Part shown: piece by piece, positions 1 through 7,261 of the stretch | Numbering within the stretch: the stretch's first letter is position 1 | Layout: each line of letters opens with the position of its first letter | Source: DASRTE01 sp035316885 | GTDB lineage: Bacteria > Actinomycetota > Actinomycetes > Jiangellales > Jiangellaceae | DNA: 16,281 nucleotides | Direction of reading: 5' to 3' | NCBI GenBank assembly: GCA_035316885.1 | Contig: DATHII010000116.1 | Span: forward strand, 1 to 16,281 | The notes under the pieces: generated by a model | What the model was told of the DNA's origin: nothing | The model's input: the letters and a program-made list of their open reading frames with translations, nothing else | The model's database searches: none | Program-made: the position numbers and the translations under genes

Positions 1-1
1 C

Positions 2-862
2 GAGCTCGCGACCAGGCTCGACCGCGTCGACTACCTGACCGACGACGGCTTGGCCACGGCGGCGTTCCTGGCCCTGCGGATGGGACGCCCGCTGTTCGTC
101 GAGGGTGAGGCCGGTGTCGGCAAGACGGCGCTCGCGCAGGCCCTGGCCGACGCTCTCGGCGCGCCACTGATCCGCCTGCAGTGCTACGAGGGGCTCGACG
201 CCGCCCAGGCGCTCTACGACTGGGACTTCCCGCGGCAGTTGCTGCACCTACGGGCGGCTGAGGCGGTGGGCGTCGACGATGCCGAGCAGCTCGAGCACGA
301 GCTCTACGACCGCCGTTTCCTGGTGGCCCGGCCATTGCTGCAGGCGGTCGAGGCGAGCACGGCGGAGCGTCCCGCCGTACTGCTGATCGACGAGGTCGAC
401 CGCGCCGACGACGAGTTCGAAGCCTTCCTCCTCGAGGTGCTGGGCGACTTCACGGTGTCGATCCCCGAGATCGGGACCATCCGAGCCGAGCGTCCGCCGG
501 TCGTCGTCGTGACGAGCAACCGAACCCGCGAGGTCCATGACGCGCTCAAGCGTCGCTGCCTCTACCACTGGCTCGACCACCCGGACTTCGAGCGCGAGGT
601 GGCGGTGATCCGCCGCCGGATCCCCGGCGCGGACCAGCGACTGGTGTCCGACGTCGCCCGGGCGACCCAGCGGCTGCGCCGGATGGACCTGGTCAAGCCG
701 CCTGGGCTCGCCGAGTCCATCGACTGGGCGGCCGCGCTGGCGACGCTGGGAGCCACCGGGCTCGACCGTGACGTCGCTGCCCGCACACTGGGTGCCGCCG
801 TGAAGTACCGCGAGGACCAGGAGCGCGTACTGGCGGCCGTGGGCGATGGCGGGTTCACGTGA
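2..862 (+). CDS. MoxR-family AAA+ ATPase, CoxD-like (5' partial)
   Basis: AAA+ ATPase of the MoxR/CoxD type. In CO dehydrogenase-like clusters, CoxD works with the VWA protein CoxE in maturing the Mo active site. The frame is open from base 2 and already reads family-like sequence (RVDYLTDDGLATAAFLALR), so the true start lies upstream; the TTG at 50 is internal. Visible motifs are the Walker A GEAGVGKT (about 104-127), Walker B LLIDEVDRADDE (about 380-415), a sensor-1-like VVVTSNRTRE (about 507-536) and an arginine-finger-like LKRRCLYHW (about 544-570), in the order usual for MoxR proteins. Its stop overlaps the next start by four bases (GTGA), so translation is probably coupled. Membership of the family is clear. 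The role in this particular hydroxylase is inferred from the neighbours. Confidence 0.92.
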   Translation, partial: ELATRLDRVDYLTDDGLATAAFLALRMGRPLFVEGEAGVGKTALAQALADALGAPLIRLQCYEGLDAAQALYDWDFPRQLLHLRAAEAVGVDDAEQLEHELYDRRFLVARPLLQAVEASTAERPAVLLIDEVDRADDEFEAFLLEVLGDFTVSIPEIGTIRAERPPVVVVTSNRTREVHDALKRRCLYHWLDHPDFEREVAVIRRRIPGADQRLVSDVARATQRLRRMDLVKPPGLAESIDWAAALATLGATGLDRDVAARTLGAAVKYREDQERVLAAVGDGGFT

Positions 863-1971
863 GCAGCGCACTGCCGGCTCTCGTGGGATTCGCCCGGACG
901 CTGCGAGCGGCCGGCGTTCCCGCGGGCCACGCGCGGGTCCACGCCTGGGTCGAGGCGCTGGTCCACCTCGACCCCGACCGTACGGCCGACGTCTACTGGT
1001 CCGGCCGGTTGACGCTGTGCGCAGGACCAGAGGAGCTGGCCGTGTACGACTCGGCCTTTGGCGCCTACTTCGGCGACACGCCCGTGCGGCACACGCGCCG
1101 TGCCAGAACGGTCACGACGCTTGCCGTCGCCGTGCCGGCCGACGACGTCCCGGCCGGCGAGCCGGATGCCGCGGACGACCTGTCCGCCGTCGCGGCCACG
1201 GCGAGCCGGGCCGAGGTGCTGCGTCACCGCGACCTCGCGGAGCTGTCGGCTTCCGAGCGGGCCGAGGTCAGCCGGCTGCTGGCCGCCCTGCGCCCGTCCG
1301 GTCCGGCCCGCAGGACCCGCCGACGGCGACCGGCACACCATGGCGAACTCGACGTCAGGCGCACCGTCCGCGACATGCTGCGCCGCGGCGGCGAGCCCGC
1401 CCGCCTGCACCACCGCTCCCGCACGCGCGCACCCCGCCGACTGGTCGTGCTCATCGACGTCAGCGGGTCGATGGCGGCCTATGCCGACGGGCTCCTGCGC
1501 TTCGCGCACGCCGCATGCCGGCGGCGCCGGTCGACCGAGGTCTTCACGATGGGCACGCGGCTGACCAGGGTCAGCCGCGAACTGAACGGTCTCGACGCCG
1601 ACGCCTCGCTCATCGCTGCGAGTGCAGCCGTACCCGACTGGAGCGGCGGCACCCGGCTGGGTGAGCAGCTCAAGGCCTTCCTGGACCGCTGGGGCCAGCG
1701 AGGCACGGCTCGCGGCGCCGTCGTGGTGGTGGCGAGCGACGGATGGGAGCGGGGTGATGTTGCCCAGCTCGCCGAGCAGATGCGGCGGCTGCGGCGGTTC
1801 GCCCACCAGGTGGTGTGGGTGAGCCCGCACGCGGGCAAGGACGGCTTCGCCCCCGAGACGGCCGGCCTCCGGGCCGTCCTGCCATCGGTCGACGTGCTCG
1901 TCGCCGGGCACACGCTCGAAACGCTCGAGGAGCTCGCCGATCTGTTGTGCCGGGAGGATGCCCATGCGTGA
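859..1971 (+). CDS. VWA domain protein, CoxE-like
   Basis: Protein of 370 aa with a C-terminal von Willebrand A domain, matching CoxE, the partner of the MoxR ATPase. Residues 1-190 are a family-typical N-terminal region that becomes rich in Arg near 140-160 and 175-193. The VWA domain starts near 194. Its metal-ion (MIDAS) site looks intact: D200-x-S202-x-S204 (DVSGS), T265 in SGGTRLG and D294 in ASDGWERGD. No signal peptide or membrane segment is visible, so it should be cytoplasmic. The GTG start overlaps the preceding stop and the 3' end overlaps the XdhC-like gene, giving a tight operon. MoxR-VWA pairs act as chaperone-like machines. In cox clusters they serve the Mo/Cu hydroxylase, which is the likely client here. 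Confidence 0.92.
   Translation: MSSALPALVGFARTLRAAGVPAGHARVHAWVEALVHLDPDRTADVYWSGRLTLCAGPEELAVYDSAFGAYFGDTPVRHTRRARTVTTLAVAVPADDVPAGEPDAADDLSAVAATASRAEVLRHRDLAELSASERAEVSRLLAALRPSGPARRTRRRRPAHHGELDVRRTVRDMLRRGGEPARLHHRSRTRAPRRLVVLIDVSGSMAAYADGLLRFAHAACRRRRSTEVFTMGTRLTRVSRELNGLDADASLIAASAAVPDWSGGTRLGEQLKAFLDRWGQRGTARGAVVVVASDGWERGDVAQLAEQMRRLRRFAHQVVWVSPHAGKDGFAPETAGLRAVLPSVDVLVAGHTLETLEELADLLCREDAHA
1952..1957 (+). promoter_or_regulatory. RBS deciding the XdhC-like start
   Basis: A GGGAGG sequence abuts the first ATG at 1958 with no spacer but lies six bases before a second in-frame ATG at 1964. Normal Shine-Dalgarno spacing therefore favours 1964. Confidence 0.6.
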
Positions 1972-3070
1972 CGTCCTGGACCGTCTCCTGCAGTGGTGGA
2001 CGGCCGGCGACCGGGTCGCCGTCGGCACGGTGGTCCGGACATGGAGCTCGGCCCCCCGGCCCGCCGGTGCGGCGATGCTGGTCGGTCCGGGCGGCGAGGC
2101 CGTCGGCAGTGTGTCGGGCGGCTGCGTGGAGGGTGCCGTCTACGAGGTCGCCGAACGGGTGCTGGCCGGCGGCGACCCGAGCCTCGAGCACTACGGGGTC
2201 AGCGACGACGACGCCTTCGCCGTCGGTCTGACCTGCGGCGGCACCATCGAGGTGTTCGTCGAGTCGATCGACCCGCAGACGTTCCCCGGCCTTGCCGCAC
2301 TGGCCGACGACATCGAGGCGCGGCGGCCCGTGGCGATGGCGACCGTCGTGGGCGGACCGGGCGACCTCGGCGCACACCTGGTGATCCGACCCGAGACCAG
2401 GCAAGGATCGCTGGGAGTCGACCGGCTCGACGACGCCGTCACCGACGACGTTCGCGGCATGCTCGACCAGGGCATGACGGGGATCCGGCGCTATGGCCCG
2501 GCCGGCGAGCGGCGCGGCGACGAGCTCAGCGTGTTCGTCCAGTCCTTCGCCCCGCCGCCGCGGATGCTGGTGTTCGGCGCGATCGACTTCGCCGCCGCGG
2601 TGGCCCGGGTCGGCGCGTTCCTCGGCTACCACGTGACCGTGTGCGACGCGCGCGCCGTCTTCGCCACCCGCGCCCGGTTCCCGGACGCGGACGAGGTCGT
2701 TGTCAGGTGGCCGCACGAGTACCTTTCCGAGACCGTTGTCGACGAACGCACGGTCATCTGCGTGCTGACCCACGACCCCAAGTTCGACGTGCCCCTGCTC
2801 GAGGTGGCCTTACGCACCCCGGCCGCCTTCGTCGGCGCAATGGGGTCGCGACGGACCCACGACGACCGGTTGGCCCGTCTGCGCGACCGCGGCCTGTCCG
2901 ACAAGGAGCTGGCCCGGCTCGCGGCGCCGATCGGGCTCGACATCGGTGCCCGGACGCCCGAGGAGACCGCCGTGTCGGTCGCGGCCGAGATCGTGTCCGC
3001 GCGGTGGGGCGGTAGTGGCCGGCCGCTGTCGGAGACCCTGGGGTCGATTCACCGCGAGCATCCCGGGTGA
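1964..3070 (+). CDS. XdhC/CoxI-family molybdenum cofactor insertion protein
   Basis: 368 aa from the preferred ATG. XdhC-type proteins bind the molybdenum cofactor, promote its sulfuration and hand it to the apo-hydroxylase. The N-terminal XdhC_CoxI domain shows SVSGGCVE at 49-56 and LTCGG at 89-93; the conserved Cys is C54. The C-terminal Rossmann-like XdhC domain begins near 200 (MLVFGAIDFAAA) and ends with AFVGAMGSRRTHDDR and a GLDIGARTPEETAVS block, both family hallmarks. The protein is full length with both domains. The gene overlaps the VWA gene by eight bases and its stop overlaps the MocA-like start by four (GTGA). Its placement between CoxE-like and MocA-like genes supports a dedicated role for the CoxMSL-like enzyme of this window. 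XdhC and CoxI/CoxF are hard to separate by eye. Confidence 0.93.
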   Translation: MRDVLDRLLQWWTAGDRVAVGTVVRTWSSAPRPAGAAMLVGPGGEAVGSVSGGCVEGAVYEVAERVLAGGDPSLEHYGVSDDDAFAVGLTCGGTIEVFVESIDPQTFPGLAALADDIEARRPVAMATVVGGPGDLGAHLVIRPETRQGSLGVDRLDDAVTDDVRGMLDQGMTGIRRYGPAGERRGDELSVFVQSFAPPPRMLVFGAIDFAAAVARVGAFLGYHVTVCDARAVFATRARFPDADEVVVRWPHEYLSETVVDERTVICVLTHDPKFDVPLLEVALRTPAAFVGAMGSRRTHDDRLARLRDRGLSDKELARLAAPIGLDIGARTPEETAVSVAAEIVSARWGGSGRPLSETLGSIHREHPG

Positions 3071-3615
3071 CGGTCGCCGGAGTCGTCCTCGCTGCCGGCG
3101 AGGGCCGGCGCTTCGGCGGTCCGAAGGCGGTGGCCGTGGTCGACGGTGAGCGGCTGGTCGACCGTGCGGTCCGGCTGGCGCGCGAGGGTGGCTGCGATCC
3201 CGTCGTCGTCGTCGCAGGAGCCGTCCCGCTCGACGTCGCCGGTGCCGAGGTCATCGACAACCCCGACTGGCCCAGTGGCATGGGCTCGTCGCTGCGCGCC
3301 GGGCTCACGGCCCTGCCCGTGGCGGCGGACGCGGCCCTCGTGCTACTCGTCGACACGCCGTGGCTCGGGCCGGAGTCCGTCCGGCGCCTCTTGGCCGCCC
3401 GGCGCGCTGGCGCTCACCTGGCGGTGGCGACCTACGCCGGGGAGCGCGGTCACCCGGTGCTGCTCGGCCGCGACCACTGGCCGGGCGTCGCCGCGTCGGC
3501 CCAGGGTGACAACGGTGCGCGGGCCTACCTCGCGCGCCGCGCCGACGAGGTCGTCGAGGTGGACTGCACCGGCACCGGCGTGCCGACCGACGTGGACCTC
3601 CCGACAGACCTGTGA
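3067..3615 (+). CDS. MocA-like molybdopterin cytidylyltransferase
   Basis: 182-aa nucleotidyltransferase of the MobA/MocA fold. MocA joins CMP from CTP to Mo-molybdopterin, giving the MCD cofactor used by CO dehydrogenase-type and other bacterial hydroxylases. The N-terminal nucleotide-binding signature LAAGEGRRFGGPK spans 8-20. NPDWPSGMGSSLRAGL at 65-80 is typical of the MocA branch. LLVDTP carries a likely metal-binding D96 at 93-98, and GERGHPVLL lies at 125-133. The length matches MocA (about 190 aa). The GTG start overlaps the XdhC-like stop. No other nucleotidyltransferase is visible in the window. The neighbours and motifs argue for CTP rather than GTP use, but biochemical specificity is inferred. 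Confidence 0.9.
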   Translation: MTVAGVVLAAGEGRRFGGPKAVAVVDGERLVDRAVRLAREGGCDPVVVVAGAVPLDVAGAEVIDNPDWPSGMGSSLRAGLTALPVAADAALVLLVDTPWLGPESVRRLLAARRAGAHLAVATYAGERGHPVLLGRDHWPGVAASAQGDNGARAYLARRADEVVEVDCTGTGVPTDVDLPTDL

Positions 3616-3627
3616 GGACGGCGTCGC

Positions 3628-3633
3628 TAGCAT
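3628..3633 (+). promoter_or_regulatory. Possible -10 element of a leaderless transcript
   Basis: TAGCAT fits the actinobacterial TANNNT -10 pattern and ends six bases before the GTG at 3640, so transcription would start at or next to the start codon. I see no clear -35 box and no Shine-Dalgarno between the upstream stop and the GTG. Sequence-only prediction. Confidence 0.35.
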
Positions 3634-3639
3634 CGCGGC

Positions 3640-4005
3640 GTGGTCGAGCCGCTGGTCCTGGCGCTGGTCGTGTTCTCCGGGACCTATGCCGCGATGGCGC
3701 TCGGGGCGGCGGTGATCAATCGTAATCCTCGCGAGTACATCGTCATTGCCTCGACCGGTCTGGAGATCCTCGTGCTGGTGCAGGTCCTGATCGCGGTCGT
3801 CATGCTCATCGGCGGGGACCGCCCGGACGAGTTCGGCACCTTCATCGGGTACCTCGTGGTGGCCCTCGTCCTGGTGCCGATCGGCACCCTCTGGGCCCTG
3901 GCCGAGCGGTCACGATGGGGTCCGGCCGCTCTGGCCGTGGCGTGCTTCGCGCTGCTCGTCGTCGTCATCCGGCTCAACGACCTGTGGAGCACGGTCGGTG
4001 GCTGA
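3640..4005 (+). CDS. Small four-helix membrane protein, function unknown
   Basis: 121 aa from a GTG start, 24 bases after the MocA-like stop. Four hydrophobic stretches are visible: about 3-25, 33-58, 66-88 and 94-111. Between helices 1 and 2 lies a basic loop (NRNPREY), and between 2 and 3 a short acidic one (GGDRPDEFG). It resembles small conserved actinobacterial integral membrane proteins of unassigned function; I recognise no catalytic motif. It overlaps the next membrane-protein gene by eight bases, so the two are probably co-translated. It may have its own leaderless promoter just upstream, which would make it independent of the Mo cofactor genes. A link to the hydroxylase is not supported by the sequence itself. 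Confidence 0.8.
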   Translation: MVEPLVLALVVFSGTYAAMALGAAVINRNPREYIVIASTGLEILVLVQVLIAVVMLIGGDRPDEFGTFIGYLVVALVLVPIGTLWALAERSRWGPAALAVACFALLVVVIRLNDLWSTVGG

Positions 4006-4429
4006 CCAGCGGCCGACCAACAGCGGTCCCGGGCGACTGCTCGTGGCCGTCTACGCCGTCTTCGCGATCTCGTCCAGCGCGCGGGCAGGCGTGCAGATCG
4101 CCAACCATTTCGACGACGCACCGGTCGCGTACCTGCTCTCGGCGTTCGCCGCCGCCGTCTACATCGTTGCGACAGTCGCGCTGGCGCGATCGGGTCCGAC
4201 GGCTCGGCGCGTGGCCGTGGTCGCGTGCACGGTCGAACTGGTCGGTGTGCTGGTCATCGGCACCGCGAGCCTGATCTGGCCCGACGCCTTCCCGGACGCG
4301 ACGGTGTGGTCGGTCTACGGCCGTGGCTACGGCTTCGTACCGCTCGTCCTGCCCGTGCTCGGACTGCTGTGGCTGAGGCGTTCAGCCGGTGTCGGGCAGC
4401 GGCGGCGCGGCCTCGGCGAGCGCATCTAG
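3998..4429 (+). CDS. Small four-helix membrane protein, function unknown
   Basis: 143 aa, starting at a GTG inside the end of the preceding gene (GTGGCTGA overlap). Hydrophobic segments lie near 12-34, 43-63, 69-91 and 112-126, and the tail is basic (RRSAGVGQRRRGLGERI). Motifs such as ARAGVQI, YLLSAFAA and DATVWSVYGRGYGFVPLVLPVLGLLW recall a conserved actinobacterial membrane family without assigned function. The last 48 bases overlap, on the opposite strand, the 3' end of the DUF1116 gene, so the two transcripts converge and no terminator separates them. No enzyme motif is visible. Tight coupling with the preceding membrane gene suggests that the two proteins act together. Confidence 0.8.
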   Translation: MADQRPTNSGPGRLLVAVYAVFAISSSARAGVQIANHFDDAPVAYLLSAFAAAVYIVATVALARSGPTARRVAVVACTVELVGVLVIGTASLIWPDAFPDATVWSVYGRGYGFVPLVLPVLGLLWLRRSAGVGQRRRGLGERI

Positions 4430-5782
4430 AGCCTGCACGAAGCACTCGACCGGCGGCGTGACCAGCCCAGCGCCGACCTGTCCGGTGCCGGCCACCTTCC
4501 CGGCCATTCCGGTGTTGATCTGGGGGAGCACACCGGTCTTGACCACGGCGGCCACGTCGATCCCGGTCGGGGCGCCGCGGAAGTCGAGAATCGGCAGCGC
4601 GAAGGCCGGGTTCTCGCCGACCGTGATCTCGTACATCAGCCGGGTCGTACGGAGCGCGTCGGGAACCGTCCCCCCGACGAAGCGGACGATCGCCGGCGCC
4701 GAGGCCATGACGAAGCCGCCGAGCCCCATGGTCTCGGCGATGGCCGAGTCGCCGATGTCGGGATTGGCGTCGTCGGGGCCGTAGGTCCCGAGGAACAGTC
4801 CGTCGGGCATCTGGGCGGGACCGGTGAACCAACGCCGGCCCACACCCGAGACCTGGATGCCGAAGTCGGTGCCGTTGCGGGCCATCGTCGTGACGACGCT
4901 GCTGCCGGCGATCCCTGCGGCGGCCGCCGTCTGGAGCTTCCCGGCAGGCATGACGAGGTTGAGGAAGAAGTGGTCGTTGCCGGACACGAAGCGGACGACG
5001 TCGGCCAGATGGACCGGCTCGGCCGCCTCGACCAGGTCGGCAAGCAGGTCGCGGAGCAGCATCAGCGTGCCCGCCCGGTTGCGGTTGTGCCCCTCGTCGC
5101 CCATCTGGACCATCTGGGCGATGATCGCCTTGATGTCGACGGGGCCGTGCCGCGCGACCGCAGCGCGAAGCGCCGGGCCGAGCACCGCGCTCATCCACTG
5201 CAGTCGCTCGACGACATCGGGGGTGTATGCGCCGTAGCGCAGCACCCGCCCCAGGCCCTCGTTTAGCGAGCACCATGCAGTGCCGTTGTTGACCCCGTCG
5301 CGCAGCTCGAAGACCCACATCGACGGCGAGACGACTCCGGCCATTGGTCCGACCGCTCCCCGATGGTGGCAGGGCTCGAACTCCACCCGGCCGGCCTCGA
5401 GTGACGCCGCCGCCTCGTCCGGGCTCGCAGCGAGGCCTTCGAAGAGCATGGCCCCGATCAGGGCACCGCGCAGCGGCCCGGACGCCCGCTCCCACTCGAT
5501 CGGCGGGCCGGCGTGCAGGAACTGTCCGGGCTCGAGGTCGAGCGCCTCGCGAGCCGGGCGGACGTCGACCAGCTCGGCGGTGGCGGTCAGCATGGCGGCG
5601 AGCGCCCGGCGATTGGCCTCGCCGCGCCGGGGGTCCGCCATCACCCGGGCAAGGGCGTCGTCTGTGCCGGGCAGCGGAGGCCTCCAGTCCACCGGCGTGA
5701 CGGTGGCGGACTGCGCGGCGAGGGCGTCGGCGAACAGGTCGACGCCGGCCGTGACGACCCGCGGCTCGACCGACAGGTCCAC
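4382..5782 (-). CDS. allG: DUF1116 protein, AllG-like oxamate carbamoyltransferase subunit
   Basis: 466 aa, DUF1116 (YlbE) family. In E. coli, allFGH (formerly fdrA, ylbE, ylbF) encode oxamate carbamoyltransferase, which splits oxalurate to oxamate and carbamoyl phosphate; this protein is the YlbE/AllG counterpart. Family blocks visible are FEPCHHRGAVGPMAG (135-149), CSLNEGLG (171-178), MGDEGHNRN (227-235), GNDHFFLN (268-275) and, later, MARNGTDFGIQVSG. The start is a GTG three bases after the FdrA stop, with GGAGGG (5790-5795) seven bases upstream, so this start is well supported. It is the last gene of a minus-strand operon. Its 3' end runs 48 bases into the convergent membrane-protein gene. 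Family identity is strong. The reaction is taken from E. coli and may differ here. The symbol follows that homology. Confidence 0.88.
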   Translation of the reverse strand: MDLSVEPRVVTAGVDLFADALAAQSATVTPVDWRPPLPGTDDALARVMADPRRGEANRRALAAMLTATAELVDVRPAREALDLEPGQFLHAGPPIEWERASGPLRGALIGAMLFEGLAASPDEAAASLEAGRVEFEPCHHRGAVGPMAGVVSPSMWVFELRDGVNNGTAWCSLNEGLGRVLRYGAYTPDVVERLQWMSAVLGPALRAAVARHGPVDIKAIIAQMVQMGDEGHNRNRAGTLMLLRDLLADLVEAAEPVHLADVVRFVSGNDHFFLNLVMPAGKLQTAAAAGIAGSSVVTTMARNGTDFGIQVSGVGRRWFTGPAQMPDGLFLGTYGPDDANPDIGDSAIAETMGLGGFVMASAPAIVRFVGGTVPDALRTTRLMYEITVGENPAFALPILDFRGAPTGIDVAAVVKTGVLPQINTGMAGKVAGTGQVGAGLVTPPVECFVQALDALAEAAPPLPDTG

Positions 5783-5785
5783 CGG

Positions 5786-7261
5786 TCAGCCCTCCACCAG
5801 GTCGACCGCGACCCGGGCGGCGGCGGCGTTGGACAGGTGCACCGACGCGCCCTCCGACTGAAGGGCCTCCGCCTGTCGAACCAGGCCCTGCGGATCGGCC
5901 GCCGTTCCGACCAGCGCCACGACCACGGCGAGGTCGCGGCCGTCCGCGGCCGCCGCCTCCCGGGCCTTCCGGACCGCGGGGCCGAGTTCCGCCGCCGGGT
6001 CGGGGTGGGCACCGTGACCCAGCACCACGTCGAAGAGCACGACCCCGCAGGCAGGGTCGGAGCCCTCCTCCACGAGGCGCTGTGCCCGCAGGCTGTTGTC
6101 GATCATGGGGTGAGGACGGCCCTGGGTGAGGCGGTCGTCGCCGAAGTCGATCATGAGATGGCCATCGGAGCGGAGGTCGTCGGGAAGCCGCCAGCCAGGC
6201 TGCAGAGGGATGTTCGACCGGACCGATCCGAGCCTCGCGCTGGCTATCAGCATGGCCTCGTCGCAGAGGGTGCCACCGGCGAACAGACCCCGGAGTGCGC
6301 CGACCCTGGGCTCGCGACGTCCGAGAGCCGGCCACGCCCGCGGCTCCAGCCACGGCAGGTCGAGAGCTCGGACCACACGTTCGGCGGCGTCGGTGAGGGT
6401 CGGCTGTTCGGGTCCGAGGAGGGCAAAGTCGACCGGCACCCCGAGCGCCGCCGCGCGCGCACGCACGCTCGCAGCCGTCTGCGCGGCGGGCGGCTTGGAG
6501 ACGACGACGACCCGCTCGGTCGCGGCGTCGGTGGCCAGCAGGTCGAGAGCCGCCAGGGTGGAGGCGCCCCCCACCTGCTCGGACAGGTCGCGGCCACCCA
6601 CACCAAGGCAGTGGCTGACGCCGACTCCGGCGGCGTCGAGGAGGCACATGAGCTGTTGTGCCCCGGTACCTGACGCCGCGACCACGCCGACCGGGCCAGG
6701 CCGGACGACGTTGGCGAAGCCCAGCCCGACACCCGCGACCACCGCTGTGCCGCAGTCGGGTCCCATGACCAGTCGACCCGTTCGCGCGGCCACCTGCTTC
6801 AGCGCGATCTCGTGGGCGAGCGGCACGTTGTCGCTGAAGACGACGACGTCGAGCCCGGCGTCGAGAGCCTCGAAGGCGTCGGCGGCCGCGTGCCTGCCCG
6901 GCGTCGAGATCAGCGCCAGCGTTGCACCGGCCGCAGCGGCGCGGATCGTGCGGGGTGCCGGCGCACCCGTCACGTCGCCAGTCGCCTCGGGCCGCTCGGC
7001 GAGGATGGCGTCGACCTGCCCGAGAGCGGCGCGGAGGGCGTCGTCGTCGACCGCCTCCACGGCGACCAGCATGTCGTTGGCGGACGCGCCGCCGCCGGGC
7101 GCCGTGAACCCCATGCCGACGAGGAGATCGAGGTTGAGCTCGGTGGCCATTGCGACGAGTGCCGCGAGGACGCCCGGCTGTGCGCCGACGCGCTGGCTGA
7201 CCTGCATGAGGCTTACCGAGTCGCGGTATGCGCCGGGGCGCACCTGCAGGTGCCGGCTCAC
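5786..7261 (-). CDS. allF: FdrA-family protein, AllF-like oxamate carbamoyltransferase subunit
   Basis: 491 aa, FdrA family. Databases often call it an acyl-CoA synthetase because of its succinyl-CoA-synthetase-like CoA-binding folds, but in E. coli it is a subunit (AllF) of oxamate carbamoyltransferase. Landmarks are GAYRDSVSLMQVS (10-22), MATELNLDLLVGMGF (38-52), MGPDCGTA (166-173), ASGTG (196-200), GVGGRDL (220-226), then a second domain with LFAGGTLCDEAM and VVLFDVVLGHGAHPDP. I chose the GTG at 7261 because it overlaps the DUF2877 stop by four bases (GTGA) and gives the family-like opening MSRHLQVRPGAYRDS; a GTG at 7243 is the alternative. Between the DUF2877 and DUF1116 genes, it completes the three-subunit set in operon order H-F-G. 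Confidence 0.9.
   Translation of the reverse strand: MSRHLQVRPGAYRDSVSLMQVSQRVGAQPGVLAALVAMATELNLDLLVGMGFTAPGGGASANDMLVAVEAVDDDALRAALGQVDAILAERPEATGDVTGAPAPRTIRAAAAGATLALISTPGRHAAADAFEALDAGLDVVVFSDNVPLAHEIALKQVAARTGRLVMGPDCGTAVVAGVGLGFANVVRPGPVGVVAASGTGAQQLMCLLDAAGVGVSHCLGVGGRDLSEQVGGASTLAALDLLATDAATERVVVVSKPPAAQTAASVRARAAALGVPVDFALLGPEQPTLTDAAERVVRALDLPWLEPRAWPALGRREPRVGALRGLFAGGTLCDEAMLIASARLGSVRSNIPLQPGWRLPDDLRSDGHLMIDFGDDRLTQGRPHPMIDNSLRAQRLVEEGSDPACGVVLFDVVLGHGAHPDPAAELGPAVRKAREAAAADGRDLAVVVALVGTAADPQGLVRQAEALQSEGASVHLSNAAAARVAVDLVEG

Noticed and set aside
562..2028. Long open frame on the minus strand opposite the MoxR and VWA genes
   Set aside because: Low-complexity Arg/Pro/Gly-rich translation with no family motifs; it is a by-product of high-GC codon use in the real plus-strand genes.
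4254..6647. Very long minus-strand open frame over the DUF1116 and FdrA genes
   Set aside because: Arg/Gly/Pro-rich out-of-frame shadow; the family motifs lie in the other minus frames.
5513..6673. Plus-strand open frame opposite the AllFGH operon
   Set aside because: No recognisable domain, and the opposite strand carries clear DUF1116 and FdrA motifs.
5786..7261. Annotation of FdrA as an acyl-CoA synthetase
   Set aside because: The fold is shared, but the FdrA-DUF1116-DUF2877 neighbourhood matches the oxamate carbamoyltransferase subunits instead.
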